A DNA stretch of 64,000 nucleotides from Nissolia schottii (taxonomy: Eukaryota > Streptophyta > Magnoliopsida > Fabales > Fabaceae). The notes below the pieces were generated by a model, which worked only from the letters and a program-made list of their open reading frames with translations, ran no database searches and was not told where the DNA came from. Where the stretch lies: assembly GCA_003254905.1 (NCBI GenBank), contig QANU01057563.1, positions 72,860-136,859 on the forward strand, written 5' to 3'. The position numbers were made by a program, and so were the translations under genes. Of this stretch, positions 47,881 through 59,689 are shown piece by piece; position 1 is the first letter of the stretch; each line of letters begins with the position of its first letter.

Positions 47881-48790
47881 TTTTGTCTTCTAGAGATAAC
47901 AGTTAGTTTTGCAATAATAGTTTTTTAAACAATCAATTTTTAAGCGACTTATCTTTAAACGCATTTTCCTTCCGCGCCAATTTCCTTTTCTCCATCTTCT
48001 TAAAATCCTTCATGAGAGACCATTTGTACACTCTAGTGACGCGTAGGCACCTTTCTATTCTCCTACGAGTTCCAAGTTAGAGCCTTTCTCGTACTTCTTC
48101 ATGATGAGCTCAAGCATGTGCTCGTCCAAATCGTCGAATATAAGATCCTTAATCCAGTAATCCAAAGTCAAGTGCTCAAGTCCAATGTTGTTAGGATCTT
48201 GATTTAAATATTAAGATTTTATGATCTTACGATTTTGAATAGATTAGTTGATCTTACTAACTACTTTCAGTTGGATCAAACAAACTTATAATTTAAATCA
48301 TATTATGATTCCATGTTTTACGTTTTTATTTTGTTCTTCTAATTTTACATAAGATCTCAATTTTAATAACCTTACTCATGTCGATCGTGGTCACTACTGT
48401 CACTAAACAGAGCGTCGTCGAATATGTCAACGAAAGTCATGTTTTCGTACCAATCAGAGCTTCCAGCCATTTGTAGTAATATATTGTAGTAAAGGTTGTG
48501 AGTACATTTGCAGCTAAAACTAAAGCCAAAATCAATCATTACATATCTTGAATCTTTCAAAATTGAACTTAAATCACCTCCATTGCATCCTCATAATATA
48601 TATCTAATGTTCTAACCAAAAAACAATTCCTCCAAAAGTGAAAAAAGAAGGGAGCAAGTTACATAACAGAGCATAAAGCAGAGAGAGAACAACAGTAAGG
48701 TCCAATTAACCATTTTCCATAGCCAAAATTATACCTTGACTTAACCCAATATTTTCTTTTACAACCCTTCAAGTTAAATTTTCCTTTTAT
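47881..48790. other. Intergenic DNA with one peptide-like stretch
   Basis: On the minus strand about 48076-48200 reads GLEHLTLDYWIKDLIFDDLD, then EHMLELIMKKYEKGSNLELV and a stop. It looks like a protein end but I do not recognise the family, and no upstream exon can be joined. A minus-strand frame at 48372-48560 (SDWYENMTFVDIFDDALF) is acidic and also unrecognised. Otherwise AT-rich. Confidence 0.35.
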
Positions 48791-48799
48791 TTAATTAAA

Positions 48800-49960
48800 G
48801 GGTTAATTATGTTTTTAGTCCCTGTAAAATTAGAAAGTTTGATTTTAGTCCTTGCATAAAAGTTTTAGTCCCTGTAAAATTGTAAAATTAGGTTTTAGTC
48901 CCTGGNCTTCTAGATCAGTTGAAGAATGCCAAGGTCTTTTCGAGGATTGACTTACGGTCTGGCTATCATCAGATTAGAGTACGGGAGGAAGATATAGCTA
49001 AGACAGTGTTCCAATCCCGTTATGGACACTATGAGTTTATGGTAATGTCTTTTGGATTGACGAATGCTCCCACGATCTTTATGGATTACATGCATAGGAT
49101 CTTCCGCGAGTATCTAGATGATTGTGTCATTGTCTTTATTGATGACATTCTGGTGTACTCGAAAAGTGAAGAGGAGCACACTAGACATCTGTAAATAGTG
49201 CTGGAAATTCTAAGGGAGAAGCAGTTGTACGCCAAACTCTCTAAATGTGAGTTTTGGGCCAGGAAGGTGCAGTTTCTAGGCCATGTAATTTCAGATCAGG
49301 GCGTATCAGTGGATCCCAATAAGGTCGAAGCGGTTAGAACATGGGAGCGACCTACTTCTGTTACAGAGTTACAGAGTTTTTTGGGATTTGCTGGATATTA
49401 TCGGAGATTTATTTAGGGATTTTCCCAAATCGCTTTGCCGTTGACGAAGCTGACCACAAAGGGAGCAAAGATGGTTTGGTCCGCAGAGTGTGAAAGAAGT
49501 TTCTGCGAGCTGAAGGAGAGATTAACCACCGCTCCAGTATTAGTGCTACCTGATCCCCAGGAACCTTTTGAGGTATACTGTGATGCGTCAGGAGCTGGAC
49601 TTGGATGTGTGTTGATGCAACGACGCCAGGTGATAGCTTATGCCTCTAGACAGTTGAAGCAGCATGAGGTAAACTATCCTACACATGATTTGGAGTTAGC
49701 TGCGGTAGTATTTGCATTGAAGATTTGAAGACATTATTTATATGGAGTTCGGTTTGAGGTATATTCAGATCACAAAAGTCTAAAGTACCTGTTTGATCAG
49801 AAGGAGTTAAATATGCGTCAGAGGAGGTGGATTGAATTTCTTAAGGATTATGATTTCAATCTCAATTATCACCCTGGGAAGGCCAATGTAGTGGCTGATG
49901 CTTTGANGGGACTAAAATCAAACTTTCTAATTTTACAGGGACTAAAAACATAATTAACCC
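48800..49960. mobile_element. Mutator-like element 2, same family as element 1
   Basis: Starts GGGTTAATTATGTTTTTAGT and ends CATAATTAACCC, with TTTTAGTCCCTG repeats in the left TIR and CAGGGACTAAAA in the right. The perfect 9-bp duplication TTAATTAAA flanks it (48791-48799 and 49961-49969). Only the outermost ~53 bp of the right TIR are visible. The centre between single Ns at 48906 and 49907 is unrelated retrotransposon sequence, so the true interior is unknown. Confidence 0.85.
48907..49906 (+). mobile_element. Ty3/gypsy pol fragment (RT and RNase H), exactly 1000 bp between single Ns
   Basis: The plus strand encodes chromovirus-like reverse transcriptase ([61 protein letters not shown]) and RNase H ([32 protein letters not shown]). 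It has no LTRs and starts and stops at an N. It carries a few breaks. Its presence inside Mutator TIRs is probably an assembly effect. Confidence 0.9.
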
Positions 49961-49969
49961 TTAATTAAA

Positions 49970-51318
49970 AGAATAATATGTGTGAAGTGTGTTCCCAGCA
50001 CAAAATCTGATGAACTCAAACAGCGCCTTCCAACCAATCTCAACACTAAACTCATGTCTTCAACCTAATTGAAACAGCTGCTCCATCGCCGGCGGCATCT
50101 CCATTCACCTCCTTTCTTTGTGGATCTACATCGCATGACACGCCCATGTCCTATGTATTTTACTGCGATCAGAGAGCCCATCATCTGGTCTGCCCTCTCC
50201 ATGGCAGCCAACAAGTGCTTGCTTTGATTAACTTAAAAAAATATATTTATCTCAATTATATTTTTAAATATAATTTCTTTTAATTTGTATTTTAATATTT
50301 ATTATTTTTTTTAAAAAAAATGCTTTTTTACTAAATGCCAATCTAAACGGACCATTTTTTTATTAAAAAATATTAAATAAATACAGACTAGTCTAATAAT
50401 GGATATAGTTGATTTGTTGTTGGTTTGCCTTCCCATTCATGCCAAGCCAATTTGGGAATTATTTCTGGTTCAATAGTATTACTCGTTGGAAAATTGCAAA
50501 CGACTTGTGTCTATCGTAAAAATTTGTCGAAAAGTCTTGTTTTCTTGTATTGTACATAAATTAAAAATACAATTAACACGAAAACTAAAAATACTTTAGA
50601 ATAAAAAAAATAAAAATACTTTGCTTTAATTTCTAACAGTGTAAAAGAATCGTTGTTCTTCATACATAATAGAGGTGTCTTTCCAAATGATTTGCCTTCC
50701 CTTTTGCCTTTAGATCAATCTCCTTTTTCTTAGCCATCATCTCCTTTGTATTTAGCTTGATCTCCCTTTTTATTTTGGCTGCCATCACCTTTTCCTTCAG
50801 CGTCAATTTCCTTTCTTATATGTTTTTGAAATTGACTAAGCTTTTAAAGTTAGAGAACAAAATTGAATTATTATTAAAGATTCAAGATCAAATTGAATAT
50901 ATTGGCATAAGTAGAAGGACTTCAAAAGTATTTTGGCTTTATGTTTATTATTAGATTTTATTATTATTATTATTATCTTTGTTAGATTATACTATTACTA
51001 TTATTTATTAGAAAAATCTATAATTTTATAAATTGGTTTTGACCTCTTCAAAAATGGACTTTGGCCTTCTTAAAAATAGACTTTCATCCTCAGTTAATCC
51101 CTTACTTTGACCTATAAATTAATTCTCGTGAATAAATCATTCTATAAGTCATATACTCAAATTTTAATAGATTTTTATTCCCACTTCTAAGAATATTTTA
51201 TTCTCATGCAGTCATGCCATAGGAATGGAATTGTTGAGCAAAAATATCTTGTTATGACCACTAATTAATGTTACCTGGAAATGGACATTAAAATTTAAAA
51301 TTTTAGACTAAATAGAAA
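49970..51318. other. AT-rich intergenic DNA
   Basis: No gene recognised. A 65-codon frame at 50757-50954 has no domain. Confidence 0.5.
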
Positions 51319-51670
51319 AGAGTCCTGCTATTCATACACCTAAAAAACAGTCACTCAACAAAGAAATAAACATTATAACATAGAAAAATAAATATTATAC
51401 ACTAGAGAAACAAATATTATTACTAAACATTTTTGTGTGTCCGTGCATATGTGAGTTTAGTATTCCTACAAAAAAAAACAAATATTTTCAACAAATGTTT
51501 TTACGTGCTTATGCACACATGTGTTTAATATTATTTATTTTATGTGTTTGACAATGTTTATTTTTCTATTTTATAATGTTTGATTTTTTGTTTTGTAATG
51601 TTTGTTTCTCTATTTTAGTAGTTTAGCAGTTGTTAGATGACTATTTTTAAGGTGTATAAATAACATTTTT
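51319..51670. mobile_element. TIR element related to the one at 1081-1312
   Basis: Left end AGAGTCCTGCTATTCATACA, then CCTAAAAAACAGTCA; right end (reverse complement) AAAAATGTTATTTATACACC, then TTAAAAATAGTCA. The inverted repeat is about 40 bp. AAATAGAAA and AAATAAAAA lie outside as a nearly matched 9-bp duplication. The interior holds AACATTAT and TAATGTTTG words like those of the other copy. No coding. Confidence 0.6.
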
Positions 51671-51997
51671 AAATAAAAATGTTAGAAATAAATTGATGAC
51701 AAAATTTCTTTCAGAACCAAAAGATCCTTTCAGTACCAAATTGGTTTATGCTTAATTTTTTTTTTTATAGCAAGAGCACTCTCATTAAAAGTTTACCAAA
51801 CTAAGCCTATATATATGATGACCACACATTCTCTCCAAATGTGAAGAATGATCAAAGATCAAGGGCATTCTGTCTGAATGGACTGCTATAGTAAACGAGA
51901 ACCACCACTAAGAGGGCTCTTTAGAGGATGATTGAATTTGTGTTTCTATCACGTTCCTGGATGCAAGGTGATTGGGTTTTTCCTAGGTTAGAATTGA
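51671..51997. other. Intergenic DNA
   Basis: Nothing recognised. Confidence 0.5.
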
Positions 51998-54900
51998 CAA
52001 AGTAAAGGATAATTATTAGGGTTTATTAGGATTTAAATTTTTTTATTTTACCTTTTTCATAGGTTTAGGCTTATCTTCATTTTATTTTTATCTAAATAAG
52101 TTATCATTGTAACCGATTTATCTATTTAATAACATTTCTAATGTAAGAAACAATGGGAGAGTAATATATGTATGTATTACTGAGTTGTGAATTTACAAAT
52201 AGAGGGTGGGCCTATTTATAGGCTGAAAACCCAACGACTAAAACTTAACGGCCATAAACAAATTACAATCAATTACAAATCAAATCAATCAAATCAAATC
52301 AAATATTTACAATTTACAATCATTAACATCCCCCTAAACTCAAGTAGTCTTTGATGAAACCAACTTGAGTTTGCAGACCAAAGTGTTGAAGCAACCAGGA
52401 TGATGTGTTTTAGTGAATATGTCAGCGGGTTGGTCAAGAGTTCCAATTGAGATGAGGCAAAGGGCACTATGCAAAATGTGTTGACGAATAAAGTGACAAT
52501 CAATTTCAATGTATTTGGTACGCTCATGGAAAACATCATTATGAGCAACTTGAATAGCACTTCGATTGTCACAATATAGATCAGTAGCAGAGGATTGAGA
52601 GATGCCCAGATCATCAAGGAGCCTATGTAACCAAAGGAGTTCAAAAGTGGTGTCGGCAAGAGCTCGATATTCAACCTCAGTACTGGAACGGGCAGTTAAT
52701 GTTTGTTTCTTGCTTTGCGATGAGATAAGGGAGTCATCGAGGAAGATGCAATAGCCTATGGTAGAACGACGATCAGTAGGATCATCACCCTAATCAGCAT
52801 CAGAGTAGGGGCGAAGGGTTAATGAAGAGTGGGCAGAGAAGTGGAGCCCATGAAACGATGTTCCTTTGACATAGCGGAGAATGTGAAGAACTGCAGCATA
52901 ATGAGTAGATTGTGGAGCGGTCATAAATTGACTGACCAAGTGTACTGCATATGAAATGTTAGGGCGAGTAACAGTTAGGTAGATCAAGCTGCTGACAAGC
53001 TGTCTGTATAAAGTGGGATTATCAAGTGCAGTTCCATCCATAGGTGTAAAGCGAACATTAGGTTCCAGAGGAGTGGATTCTGTGCGACTATCTGTGAGAC
53101 CAGCTCGAGCAATAAGATCAGATGCATACTTGGCCTGAGATAGGCAGATACCATCGGTAGAAGACAAAACTTCAAGACCTAGAAAATAACTGAGAGGGCT
53201 AAGATCCTTCATTTCAAAGCAGCGGCTCAGGGATGCTTTAAGATCAACGATGCCTGAGATGTCATCTCCAGTAATAATCATGTCATCAACATAAAGTAAT
53301 AGTAACACAGCCTTGATTTTTTCATCGGATGAAGAGAGCAGAGTCGTGTGGACTGGAAGTGAACCCAAGTTGACTGACAATAGAACTGAATTTGGCAAAC
53401 CAAGCACGGGGAGCCTGCTTAAGACCATATAAGGCCTTACGAAGAAGACAAACCTTGTTTGGTGGACAAGTGTAGCCTTGAGGAGGTTTCATATAAACTT
53501 CTTCCTCTAAGTCACCATTAAGAAAAGCATTTTTCACATCCATTTGGCTAAGAGTCCATTTCTGAGTGGCTGCAATTGCTAGGAAAGCACGTACAGAGGT
53601 AATGCAGGCAACGGGGGCAAATGTCTCCTCATAGTCAATGTCATATTCCTGAGTAAATCCCTTAGCAAGAGCTTTGTATCATTCAACAGAGCCATTGGAG
53701 TGGGTCTTGATCTTGTACACCCATTTACATCCTACAAGCATCTTATCAGAAGGTTGATCAACTAGGTCCCAAGTGTGAGTATCTTCTAATGCGTGTAATT
53801 CTTCTTGTATAGCATGTTGCCAAAGAGGATTTGCGGATGCTTCTTTATAGGACTTCGGCTCATGTAAGTGAAGCATGGTAGAAAAATAATGATAATCACA
53901 GAGATATGTAGGTGGATTTCTTACCCTGGTTGGACGATCCAGAGAATCATGGGAATATGGAGCAGGATCCATGTTTGGGATAACATTAGCGGGGGATGTT
54001 GAAACATCAGAAGGCGCTATGAGCTTAGAAGAAGAACCTGCATTAGAATCGCTAAGAAAAAGGTCAACAGAGGAGTTAGTAAAGAAAGAGCTTGTGGTGC
54101 TGGGAACAGACTTGAAGGAAGATAAAGATGAGAAAATGTGGTGTTCCCAAAAGATAACATGGCGGGAGATACGAATGCGTTAAGAGATGGGATCCCAACA
54201 ATGATAGCCTTTGTGTTCTGTCCCATAGCCAAGAAAGCAACAAAGCCAAGCGCGTGGTTCTAGTTTAGTGTATTCGTGTGGTTGAAAAAGTACAAAACAT
54301 GCACAACCAAACACTTTTAAGGAGTTTTAATCAGGAGGAGTATGGTGGAGACGCTCAAAGGGAAAGACATTAGCAAGAGTAGAGGATGGTAGACGATTAA
54401 TAACATAGACAGCAATAAGGGCAGCTTCATCCTAAGCTTGCTCAAGACAAGTGGAAGAGATAAGCACAGCACGAACAGGGTTAAGAATGTGACGATGCTT
54501 CCGTTCCGCACGTCCATTTTGTTGAAAGGTCAAAAGTTTTGAGTCACGATATTCCGTGGCATTATCACGTCGAAAAATCGTAATCACTTTTGAAAATTAA
54601 GTTTTAATCATCTTGGAAAATTTAATATAAATTTTAGAAACATTAAGAGAGTAATATATGTGTGTATTACTGAGTTGTCAATTTACAACAGAGAGTGAGC
54701 CTATTTATAGGCTGAAAACCCAACGACCAAAACTCAACGGCCAAAAACAAATTACAATAAATTACAAATCAAATCAATCAAATCAAATCAAATATTTACA
54801 ATTTACAATCATTAACATCTAATATTGACTCACACTTGAGTTCAACCAACCTTCGTTGGAGTCTCTCCAATAAAGCAATCAAGGCTGAGGGGCGTCAGAG

Positions 54901-55166
54901 TTTCTCCATTTGATAAAATATCAAGTATTCTGGTGTAAGTTTGTATTAGTCATAAAAAAAAAACTATGTACCATGAAGACATTTTGAATAGAAAGGCTAG
55001 TTGAACTCAGGTGTGAGTCATACCAGAAATGTTATTAAATATATAAATTGATTATAAGGATAACTTATTTAGATAAAAATAAAATGAAGATAAGCGTAAA
55101 TATATGGAAAAGATAAAGCAAACATATTTAAATCCTAACAAACCCTAATTGTTATCCTTAACCTTT
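51998..55166. repeat. Long inverted repeat, one arm split by a copia element
   Basis: Arm 1 is 51998-52141 continued at 54823-54854; arm 2 is 54994-55166 in reverse. Shared words include CTTATCTTCATTTTATTTTT, ATCTAAATAAGTTATC, TAGGGTTT, TTAGGATTTAAAT and GACTCACAC(C/T)TGAGTTCAAC. Arms are about 175 bp and the spacer is 139 bp once the copia element is set aside. It may be the remains of a foldback or long-TIR DNA element; no outer target duplication was found. Confidence 0.8.
52142..54817 (-). mobile_element. Ty1/copia fossil 3 (broken, both LTRs present)
   Basis: LTRs of ~187 bp at 52142-52328 (3') and 54632-54817 (5'), about 91% alike by eye, so older than the Athila-like insertion. Target duplication TCTAA at 52137-52141 and 54818-54822. 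Purine tract beside the 3' LTR reads AGTTTAGGGGGA on the minus strand. Parts recognised on the minus strand: traces of integrase (about 54317-54530), the region before reverse transcriptase (53679-53972; WDLVDQPSDKMLVGCKWVYK), reverse transcriptase (52984-53543; MDVKNAFLNGDLEEEVYMKP, LLYVDDMIITGDD, SYFLGLEV) and RNase H (52294-52830). Several breaks. Confidence 0.88.
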
Positions 55167-55310
55167 ATATTCAAAATGTCCTCAAGAATAAGGTTTCTTG
55201 ATGTTTCTCTGTAATGATCATCTCTCTCTCCTTCTCCATCTCTATATGTGTTCCCTTTGTCTCCGTATTCTACTTCATCTAGGTCATGAATAATCTCCTT
55301 TTATCATTTC
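55167..55310. other. Short intergenic stretch
   Basis: Pyrimidine-rich (TCTCTCTCTCC near 55222); nothing else seen. Confidence 0.4.
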
Positions 55311-56268
55311 TGTCATGTCCCAACTTAGGACAAGACCGTACGTAGGGCTACTGCCCCTACGGAAGCTCTAGCGTGACATAGTAACGCTCATGCGAAAATA
55401 AATGCTAATGTACTAATACATGTATGCGGAAACGGCAATCCTGCCTAAGTGACCTTGAGCATATATAAAAATATAAACCTTGGTAGACCCACTGCAAAGA
55501 GGAGCTTACCATAGACGTTGGACCTTATTGCTACTAGACGAGGGGGCGTTCTCACTTTCCTCTACTGTATCTAAAAAACAACATGACAGAGGAGTGAGTT
55601 GTCAACTCAATAGTGGGTACCTCGGTACACTCACATAACAAATATTGCATGTAATGTAATGTACATATGTAGCTGAACAATAAATATGATACATGAAAAT
55701 AAAGCTAGAAAATAACTGCTGAAAGTAAATCTATTTCTACCTAAAGCATGTTCCTGCCTCTGGCAGAGGGGTGTGACGAGAAATGCCTCTTGATCTTCGA
55801 TTCAAGGGAGTGCGAGCTCGACCTTGCTTAGCCTGGATAAATCCTTGCGATTTTGGGTATGTTGGAACCCACCCAGATATTGGATCTCTAAGGGTATGCA
55901 TACCCTAAGCTGCATAATACTAAATTTGAATTGCGGGGACACTGACCTCATATAATAATGAATATAACTACGGGGACGCTAACCCCATATAGTACTGAAT
56001 ATAATCTGTGGGGACGCTAACCCCATACACTACTGAATATATACACACACACACTAAAACTGAGACCTCTACCCTAAGGTGTTATGTTTATGAAGTCTTT
56101 TAGGTGAGCTAGACTGATTACTAAAGTTATTAGATACTAAGCCTAGTGTTTATGGAATGTAGTATCCTAGCCAGTTTATGTTTTAGTTTTAGTCTTTGTT
56201 ACTCGTTTGGAACTAAGGACTACAGTCCCGTGCTTAGAGAGGTTCCCAGGAAAGGGAGGTGCGTCACA
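55311..56268 (-). mobile_element. LTR-like unit, possibly a solo Ty3/gypsy LTR
   Basis: It begins TGTCATGTCCCAACTTAGG and ends GGAGGTGCGTCACA on the plus strand, so on the minus strand it would run TGTGACGCACC...GGGACATGACA, with LTR-like ends. GC-richer than its surroundings. No matching target duplication was found. The boundary is a guess. Confidence 0.4.
55930..56042 (+). repeat. Tandem repeat, ~45 bp, three copies
   Basis: Three imperfect copies of GGGGACGCTAACCCCATA followed by TACTGAATATA. Lies inside the LTR-like unit. Confidence 0.85.
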
Positions 56269-57554
56269 ACAAACAGCTTAAGTACCAAATCTTTCCTAGC
56301 CAAAAATTTCTCATAGCTAGGACCCTTCTTTAATCAGAGTCTTTATTAGGGTCTGTTATTTAAGTCTAACCAAATAATTCTAAATATATCATCATGTGTC
56401 ATCTATGTCTCTTGTTTTACTGATTGTAACACTCCATAGGGCCACAACCTATTTGGGTGTCAAGTTGAAAAGCTCTTTTTGGCTAGTCACGTAAGTCTTT
56501 TCTTATTAGTGAAAACACTGGGTTTGATCACACCTAGAGATGGGCACTTAGGCAATCTTACGGTGCAACGTCATGCTAAGGTGCACAAGTTAGGTCACGC
56601 AAGGAGCTCTCTCCTTAACCCCTTTAGAAAGATACTCTTTTAGTGAGGATTATTTGTTTTTTAAAATCCTGCCAGTTCACACACATAAATAGTTTCCTGT
56701 CACAAGTCGGTTCATATCGTGGAGCATTTGGGTTTCACAGGGTCATCTAAGCTAGCCCACACGAAGATGTTATCACATACCTCTAAGTTCTGGTTAAGTA
56801 ATTTTTAATCGCAAGATAGCAATCCTCTAATCTTGGTCCCAAACAATAACAAACTAATTATACACATGATACGGACGTATAAATTCTCTAACGAACTCTA
56901 GCTAATCTAATAGATCATATTAACTAACTACAACGGCTATGATCTCTATCAAATACCATAACCATGCATCTTTTTCATCATAAAGTATAACTTTTTAAAA
57001 GAAACATCGAACTATTTTTTTTTGTTGTATTGATACTTCTTTTTTATTTCTTAAAAAAAAATTCTTTTCCATAATAGGTGCCAGATGTGTTAATGATACA
57101 AACCGCCACGAGTATATCTTATGTAACACACTAGAAAGATGTGCTCTCATTAACAAATGTTGCTTTTCTTGTCCTCATTCATTGTGTTCTGTTACACCTA
57201 GCCAAACTTAATTGCTCAAAGATTTTTGTTTTCTTCAAAGAAAATTATGTTGCTATTTATTTGTATTGGTCGTACTCATAGCAGATTTTTATTCCACTGA
57301 TATGGACGTATCTTTTGCATATTCCCATAAAAAGGTTCGCATCTCTGTACTTTTAGAAGAAAAAAAATGTTAGATAATTTGATTGGTCAAAAAAAAGCCA
57401 AAGGAATATTTATTATCTGCCCTCCACAACCACTGCTTCCTCCACCTTGACCTTAAGTCCATCACCTTCAGCCTATCACTTCCTCTTTTCCATCACCACT
57501 TCCTACACCTTGATCTTGAGTTCACCACCACCACCTTAGCCCACCACAACCACC
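56269..57554. other. Intergenic or old LTR-derived DNA
   Basis: The first ~550 bp is GC-richer and without coding, perhaps the continuation of the LTR-like unit. The end (57420-57554) is rich in CCACCA triplets. Confidence 0.4.
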
Positions 57555-58448
57555 ACTACTGTAACACTCTAGCTAACTGCATACCCTCGAGTAGTATGCA
57601 ATGCTTACTAGGTTGTTAATCACTTGGTGGGAATACTTATAGTCCTTTGTTACTTTTCGAAAATACTGAGTTAAGGAAAATATGAACCAATTTAAAATTC
57701 TTTATACTGCGTGCTTATTCATGAAATATGAGCCATGTGTTAATCAAAGTATATATAAGACAAACGACAGATCTTGAGGCTTACAACTAATAGTCATTCA
57801 TAGCATAAATATTTACATAAGCAAGTACCTGGTCCTTCACAGATAAGTACAACCAATCATATAATATTATAATAAAGTTACATATACATGTCATAGTCAT
57901 CCATATACATCACAAAAGTTCAGCTAGTGTATAACTAGCCCAGCATGTCTTCATAGCCTTGAAGATCTGTCTGTCAGCCTCGGAGACCTGTCCTTCGTTC
58001 TTTTCTGATCCTCTTGTTGCTTCTCATACCTCACGTCTGCCCCTGGAAGCATAAGTGAGTGGGGGTGAGAACATTCGTCCTCAGTGGTTTACCTTGGCAT
58101 CGGGGGATTCCTTTTTAACTCACTTACCAACCAGGCCGCTCAGGTGTGTCTAAGTGAACATGCATACTAACATCCTACTGATTATTATCTGGCCTAAAGT
58201 CCTGAACGGCTTTATCTACTTTACTAGGTGACTGGGGATCTAGTCTTGCTTATCTAAGTTCTCGTGCTTGTTAACTTCTCTTGCGTACATACACAGCCGT
58301 CTCGAGCGTTCTCTTGACAGGATTTACTTCATACACATGCTCATATACATTATCATATACTTATACATTACATACTCATTCATCATACCATTTCATATTC
58401 ATTCATTTCATACTTTATGCATGCTAACTTTGAGACTCTCTCATGCGT

Positions 58449-58560
58449 GCCGGCTAACTAATGGATCGGAACGCATCCTGCTTTCCATGCTCTCGGCTAA
58501 CTAATGGACCGAGGCTGCGTCGGCTCCCAGCTAACTAATGGACCAGGGTCGCGCTATAAC
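58449..58560 (+). repeat. Short tandem motif GCTAACTAATGGA, three copies plus a variant
   Basis: GCTAACTAATGGA(T/C)C recurs three times about 45 bp apart, with a degraded fourth (GGATAACTAATG) near 58661. Part of the large LTR-like element. Confidence 0.8.
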
Positions 58561-58917
58561 CTCATGTAGATGCGGTCAAACATCTACAACCTACTTCTGT
58601 CCTCTGATTGATGTCGATCAGGCAGCGCTATAAACTGAGTAGTTGCGAACAACCGCGGATAACTAATGTTCCGTCTTCGATCATCAATAGAGATAACCGT
58701 CCACCTAGTAGGAGGGCGAGGGGTTGGCCCTATGACACAACCAAGTGGAGACCCATACATCATCATCATTACATCATCATCATTTCATAGGCGTGACGTT
58801 ACCTTTTCTCATTCATCTTTTCTTTACTTTCTTTCTTTTCATTCCTTTCTTTCTTTCTTTTCATTCCGCATCATTAACCAATCCACCCCTTTTGTGGGGA
58901 CTGGTGAGGGGCGTTTC

Positions 58918-59536
58918 TGTAACAGCCCGGCTTACCCGCTAGCAGATATTGTCCGCTTTGGGGCTTACCCCCTCACGGATTTGTTCTCCCGGACCAGAGC
59001 GGCCGACCGTTATAGCCCGGAAAACGCGTCTGCTAAGGGGAGGTATCCACACCCTTATAAGGCATGCTTCGTTCTCCTCCCCAACCGATGTGGGACCTTG
59101 GGAACATCCCACCCGCCCTTGGAGGGCTCCTGCCGCCCCCGGCAGGCACACCGGCCCGGGCCCCGGCTCTGATACCATCTGTAACAGCCCGGCTTACCCG
59201 CTAGCAGATATTGTCCGCTTTGGGGCTTACCCCCTCACGNACAATATCTGCTAGCGGGTAAGCCGGGCTGTTACAGATGGTATCAGAGGCGGGGCCCGGG
59301 CCGGTGTGCCTGCCGGGGGCGGCAGGAGCCCTCCAAGGGGGGTGGGATGTTCCCAAGGTCCCACATCGGTTGGGGAGGAGAACGAAGCATGCCTTATAAG
59401 GGTGTGGATACCTCCCCTTAGCAGACGCATTTTCCGGGCTATAACGGTCGGCCGCTCTGGTCCGGGAGAACAAATCCGTGAGGGGGTAAGCCCCAAAGCG
59501 GACAATATCTGCTAGCGGGTAAGCCGGGCTGTTACA
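58918..59536. mobile_element. TRIM-like element as an inverted pair around a single N
   Basis: Left half, minus-oriented: LTR 58918-59106 (189 bp), a 73-bp interior with primer site TGGTATCAGAGCC (complement at 59165-59177), then the start of a second LTR (59180-59239). After N at 59240 the right half is the same text inverted: partial LTR 59241-59275, primer site from 59278, interior, LTR 59348-59536. The pair is flanked by GTTTC on both sides (58913-58917 and 59537-59541). The LTR contains GCGTCTGCTAAGGGGAGGTA, a very common TRIM-type text in dicots. No 5S-like box was seen, so it is not called Cassandra. No coding. Confidence 0.75.
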
Positions 59537-59689
59537 GTTTCCGCCAAGAGAGATACCTACTATCATATAACTACATATTGATTCCCTAAGGTTCAATTAT
59601 GCTCTTTAAACTTTACGTGATTAACCTCTAGTTCTCATGATGCATGTTATCATAAATACCACACATAAACTCTACTGTTAAGTGCTTGT

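Noticed and set aside
48907-49906. Gypsy element captured by a Mutator transposon
   Set aside because: As a biological capture it is less likely than an assembly product, given the exact 1000-base length and flanking Ns.
58666-59596. Mirror-image frames on both strands
   Set aside because: They arise from the inverted TRIM pair and cross an N; not genes.
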